Assembly (NCBI GenBank): GCA_027039165.1
Contig: JALWEZ010000037.1
Coordinates: 1 to 5,329 of the forward strand
From: Candidatus Moraniibacteriota bacterium
Lineage (GTDB): Bacteria > Patescibacteriota > Minisyncoccia > Moranbacterales > GCA-2747515
DNA: 5,329 nucleotides
Direction of reading: 5' to 3'
Shown in pieces: positions 4,696 through 5,329 of this stretch (positions within the stretch are counted from its first letter, which is position 1; each line of letters begins with the position of its first letter). The notes beneath the pieces were generated by a model. It ran no database searches and had not been told where the DNA came from. It saw only the letters and a list, made by a program, of their open reading frames with translations. The position numbers were made by a program, and so were the translations under genes.

Positions 4696-4756
4696 TAGTT
4701 TTTACATTAATTTTTTTTAATTTTTTAATTCTATTTTTCACATAATATAAAGTAAA

Positions 4757-4982
4757 ACTATAACAATAAAGTTTATAGTATTCTATAATAATTAAAAAAA
4801 TAATTGTAGTGCAATAATAAATATAATTATAATTCTATAATCATTTATATAACAATAATCAATTAAATATCAATCACAACATAACAAACACTATTATTTT
4901 ATTATAATCACTATAACAATAATTATAATCACTAAATATAATTAAAGTTATATTTTTTATTATACTATAACGATAAAGTTTA
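4757..4982. repeat. 19-bp direct repeat pair, 18 of 19 identical
   Basis: ACTATAACAATAAAGTTTA at 4757-4775 recurs at 4964-4982 with a single A-to-G change (ACTATAACGATAAAGTTTA). Both contain the ATAAC(A/G)ATAA core. Confidence 0.75.
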
Positions 4983-5023
4983 ATGTAATTATAATTATAC
5001 TACAATAACAATAATCAATTAAA
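4849..5023. repeat. Exact 19-bp direct repeat pair
   Basis: ATAACAATAATCAATTAAA occurs at 4849-4867 and 5005-5023. A third, shorter match (ATAACAATAATCA) is at 5111-5123. Confidence 0.75.
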
Positions 5024-5106
5024 CAATTATAACAATAAACATTATTATATTTAACCCGATATCATTTTTTATTATTTATTATAATCACTATAACAATAAT
5101 TATAAT
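4898..5106. repeat. Exact 32-bp direct repeat pair
   Basis: Positions 4898-4929 and 5075-5106 are identical over 32 bp. Each starts TTTATTATAATCAC, continues through TATAACAATAA and ends ATTATAAT. The copies are 177 bp apart and diverge just after the match. Even at this base composition an exact 32-mer points to duplication or selection rather than chance. Confidence 0.85.
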
Positions 5107-5244
5107 TACCATAACAATAATCATGCCTCAAAATTTTTTTATCTTCTATTCAAAACAATAATTAAAATTAATCAACCTTATTATTATAATCATTTTAACC
5201 TTAAATATAAATAAAAATTATTATATATATTATTATAACTAAGC

Positions 5245-5269
5245 AATATATAAATTAACTTTATATATT
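5245..5269. repeat. 10-bp perfect AT-only hairpin near the right edge
   Basis: AATATATAAA (5245-5254) is complementary to TTTATATATT (5260-5269) with loop TTAAC. It is a potential easily melted or cruciform site in the gene-free region. Confidence 0.5.
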
Positions 5270-5329
5270 ATTAATTATTTTATTACTATCCTGCCCGTAT
5301 ATATATTATTATTTTAACCTGATTAACCT

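Larger units (their letters stand above)
4760..5120 (+). repeat. Eight same-orientation copies of ATAAC(A/G)ATAA (iteron-like)
   Basis: The 10-bp core starts at 4760, 4849, 4913, 4967 (with G), 5005, 5029, 5090 and 5111. All copies point the same way and none is inverted. Spacings are uneven (89, 64, 54, 38, 24, 61 and 21 bp), unlike the regular helical phasing of classical plasmid iterons. Low complexity makes chance copies likelier, but the longer shared flanks show that at least some arose by duplication. Confidence 0.55.
4742..5329. other. Gene-free, extremely AT-rich upstream region
   Basis: About 588 bp with no credible gene in any frame. By hand count it has roughly 67 C and 16 G on the plus strand, so GC is about 14% with a four-to-one C over G bias. 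It contains direct repeats (listed separately), a short perfect hairpin (TTATAG 4773-4778 with CTATAA 4783-4788) and several TTAACC(C/T) motifs (near 5051, 5195, 5313 and 5323). It may be a divergent regulatory region, an origin or partition site, or decayed DNA; the sequence alone does not decide. Confidence 0.6.

Noticed and set aside
4634..4741. N-terminal extension of the ATPase from a GTG at 4741
   Set aside because: It has no ribosome binding site, is Lys-rich, and contains the promoter and the Shine-Dalgarno for the ATG at 4633.
4898..4932. DnaA boxes (TTATAATCAC and similar) in the AT-rich region
   Set aside because: They do not match TTATNCACA closely enough, and such strings are expected at this base composition.
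4742..5329. CRISPR array
   Set aside because: Repeats are unevenly spaced, nested, and pure AT-rich sequence without spacer-like unique segments of constant length.

Overview
The window reads as one leftward (minus-strand) operon of at least five, probably six, reading frames, preceded on the right by roughly 590 bp of extremely AT-rich, gene-free DNA. A sigma70-type promoter (TTGACA, 17 bp, TATATG), strong AGGAGG and AAGGGGGTGA ribosome binding sites, GC content near 20-30% in most coding parts, and Lys/Glu/Ile-rich proteins point to an AT-rich bacterium, or a plasmid or phage of one. I cannot place it to a genus. No integrase, transposase, replication or structural phage gene is visible.

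Layout in transcription order (right to left): repeat-rich AT region (4742-5329); promoter (4667-4695); MoxR/CobS-like AAA+ ATPase (4633-3809); a 614-residue protein with a CobT-like plan, meaning an N-terminal domain, a long acidic low-complexity linker and a C-terminal vWA/MIDAS domain (3809-1965); an unrecognised 251-residue protein (1963-1208); a 222-residue frame (1204-536) whose end runs into a small frame (549-382) through a nine-T run; and the first 120 residues of another unrecognised protein cut by the left edge (361-1). Junctions are a 1-nt overlap, 1-nt gap, 3-nt gap, 14-nt overlap and 20-nt gap, so the genes are very probably co-transcribed and translationally coupled.

The core is an AAA+/vWA pair. 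Such pairs work as ATP-driven remodelling or metal-insertion machines (CobS/CobT, Mg-chelatase, MoxR/vWA chaperones) and also form the hub of some proposed conflict systems. The associated genes here are uncharacterised, so the substrate is unknown.

Three things stand out. (1) The 222-residue frame and the small frame look like one ~273-residue gene broken in frame at a T9 run; a one-base slip restores a continuous protein. (2) The ATPase gene and the linker-coding part of the vWA gene are packed with near-contiguous inverted repeats (stems up to 14 perfect bp, about one per 45 bp), in islands of 45-53% GC, with codon choices that appear to serve the pairing. (3) The AT-rich upstream region has an exact 32-bp direct repeat, eight same-orientation copies of ATAAC(A/G)ATAA and a strong C-over-G strand bias, so it may be an origin-like or partition-like site.
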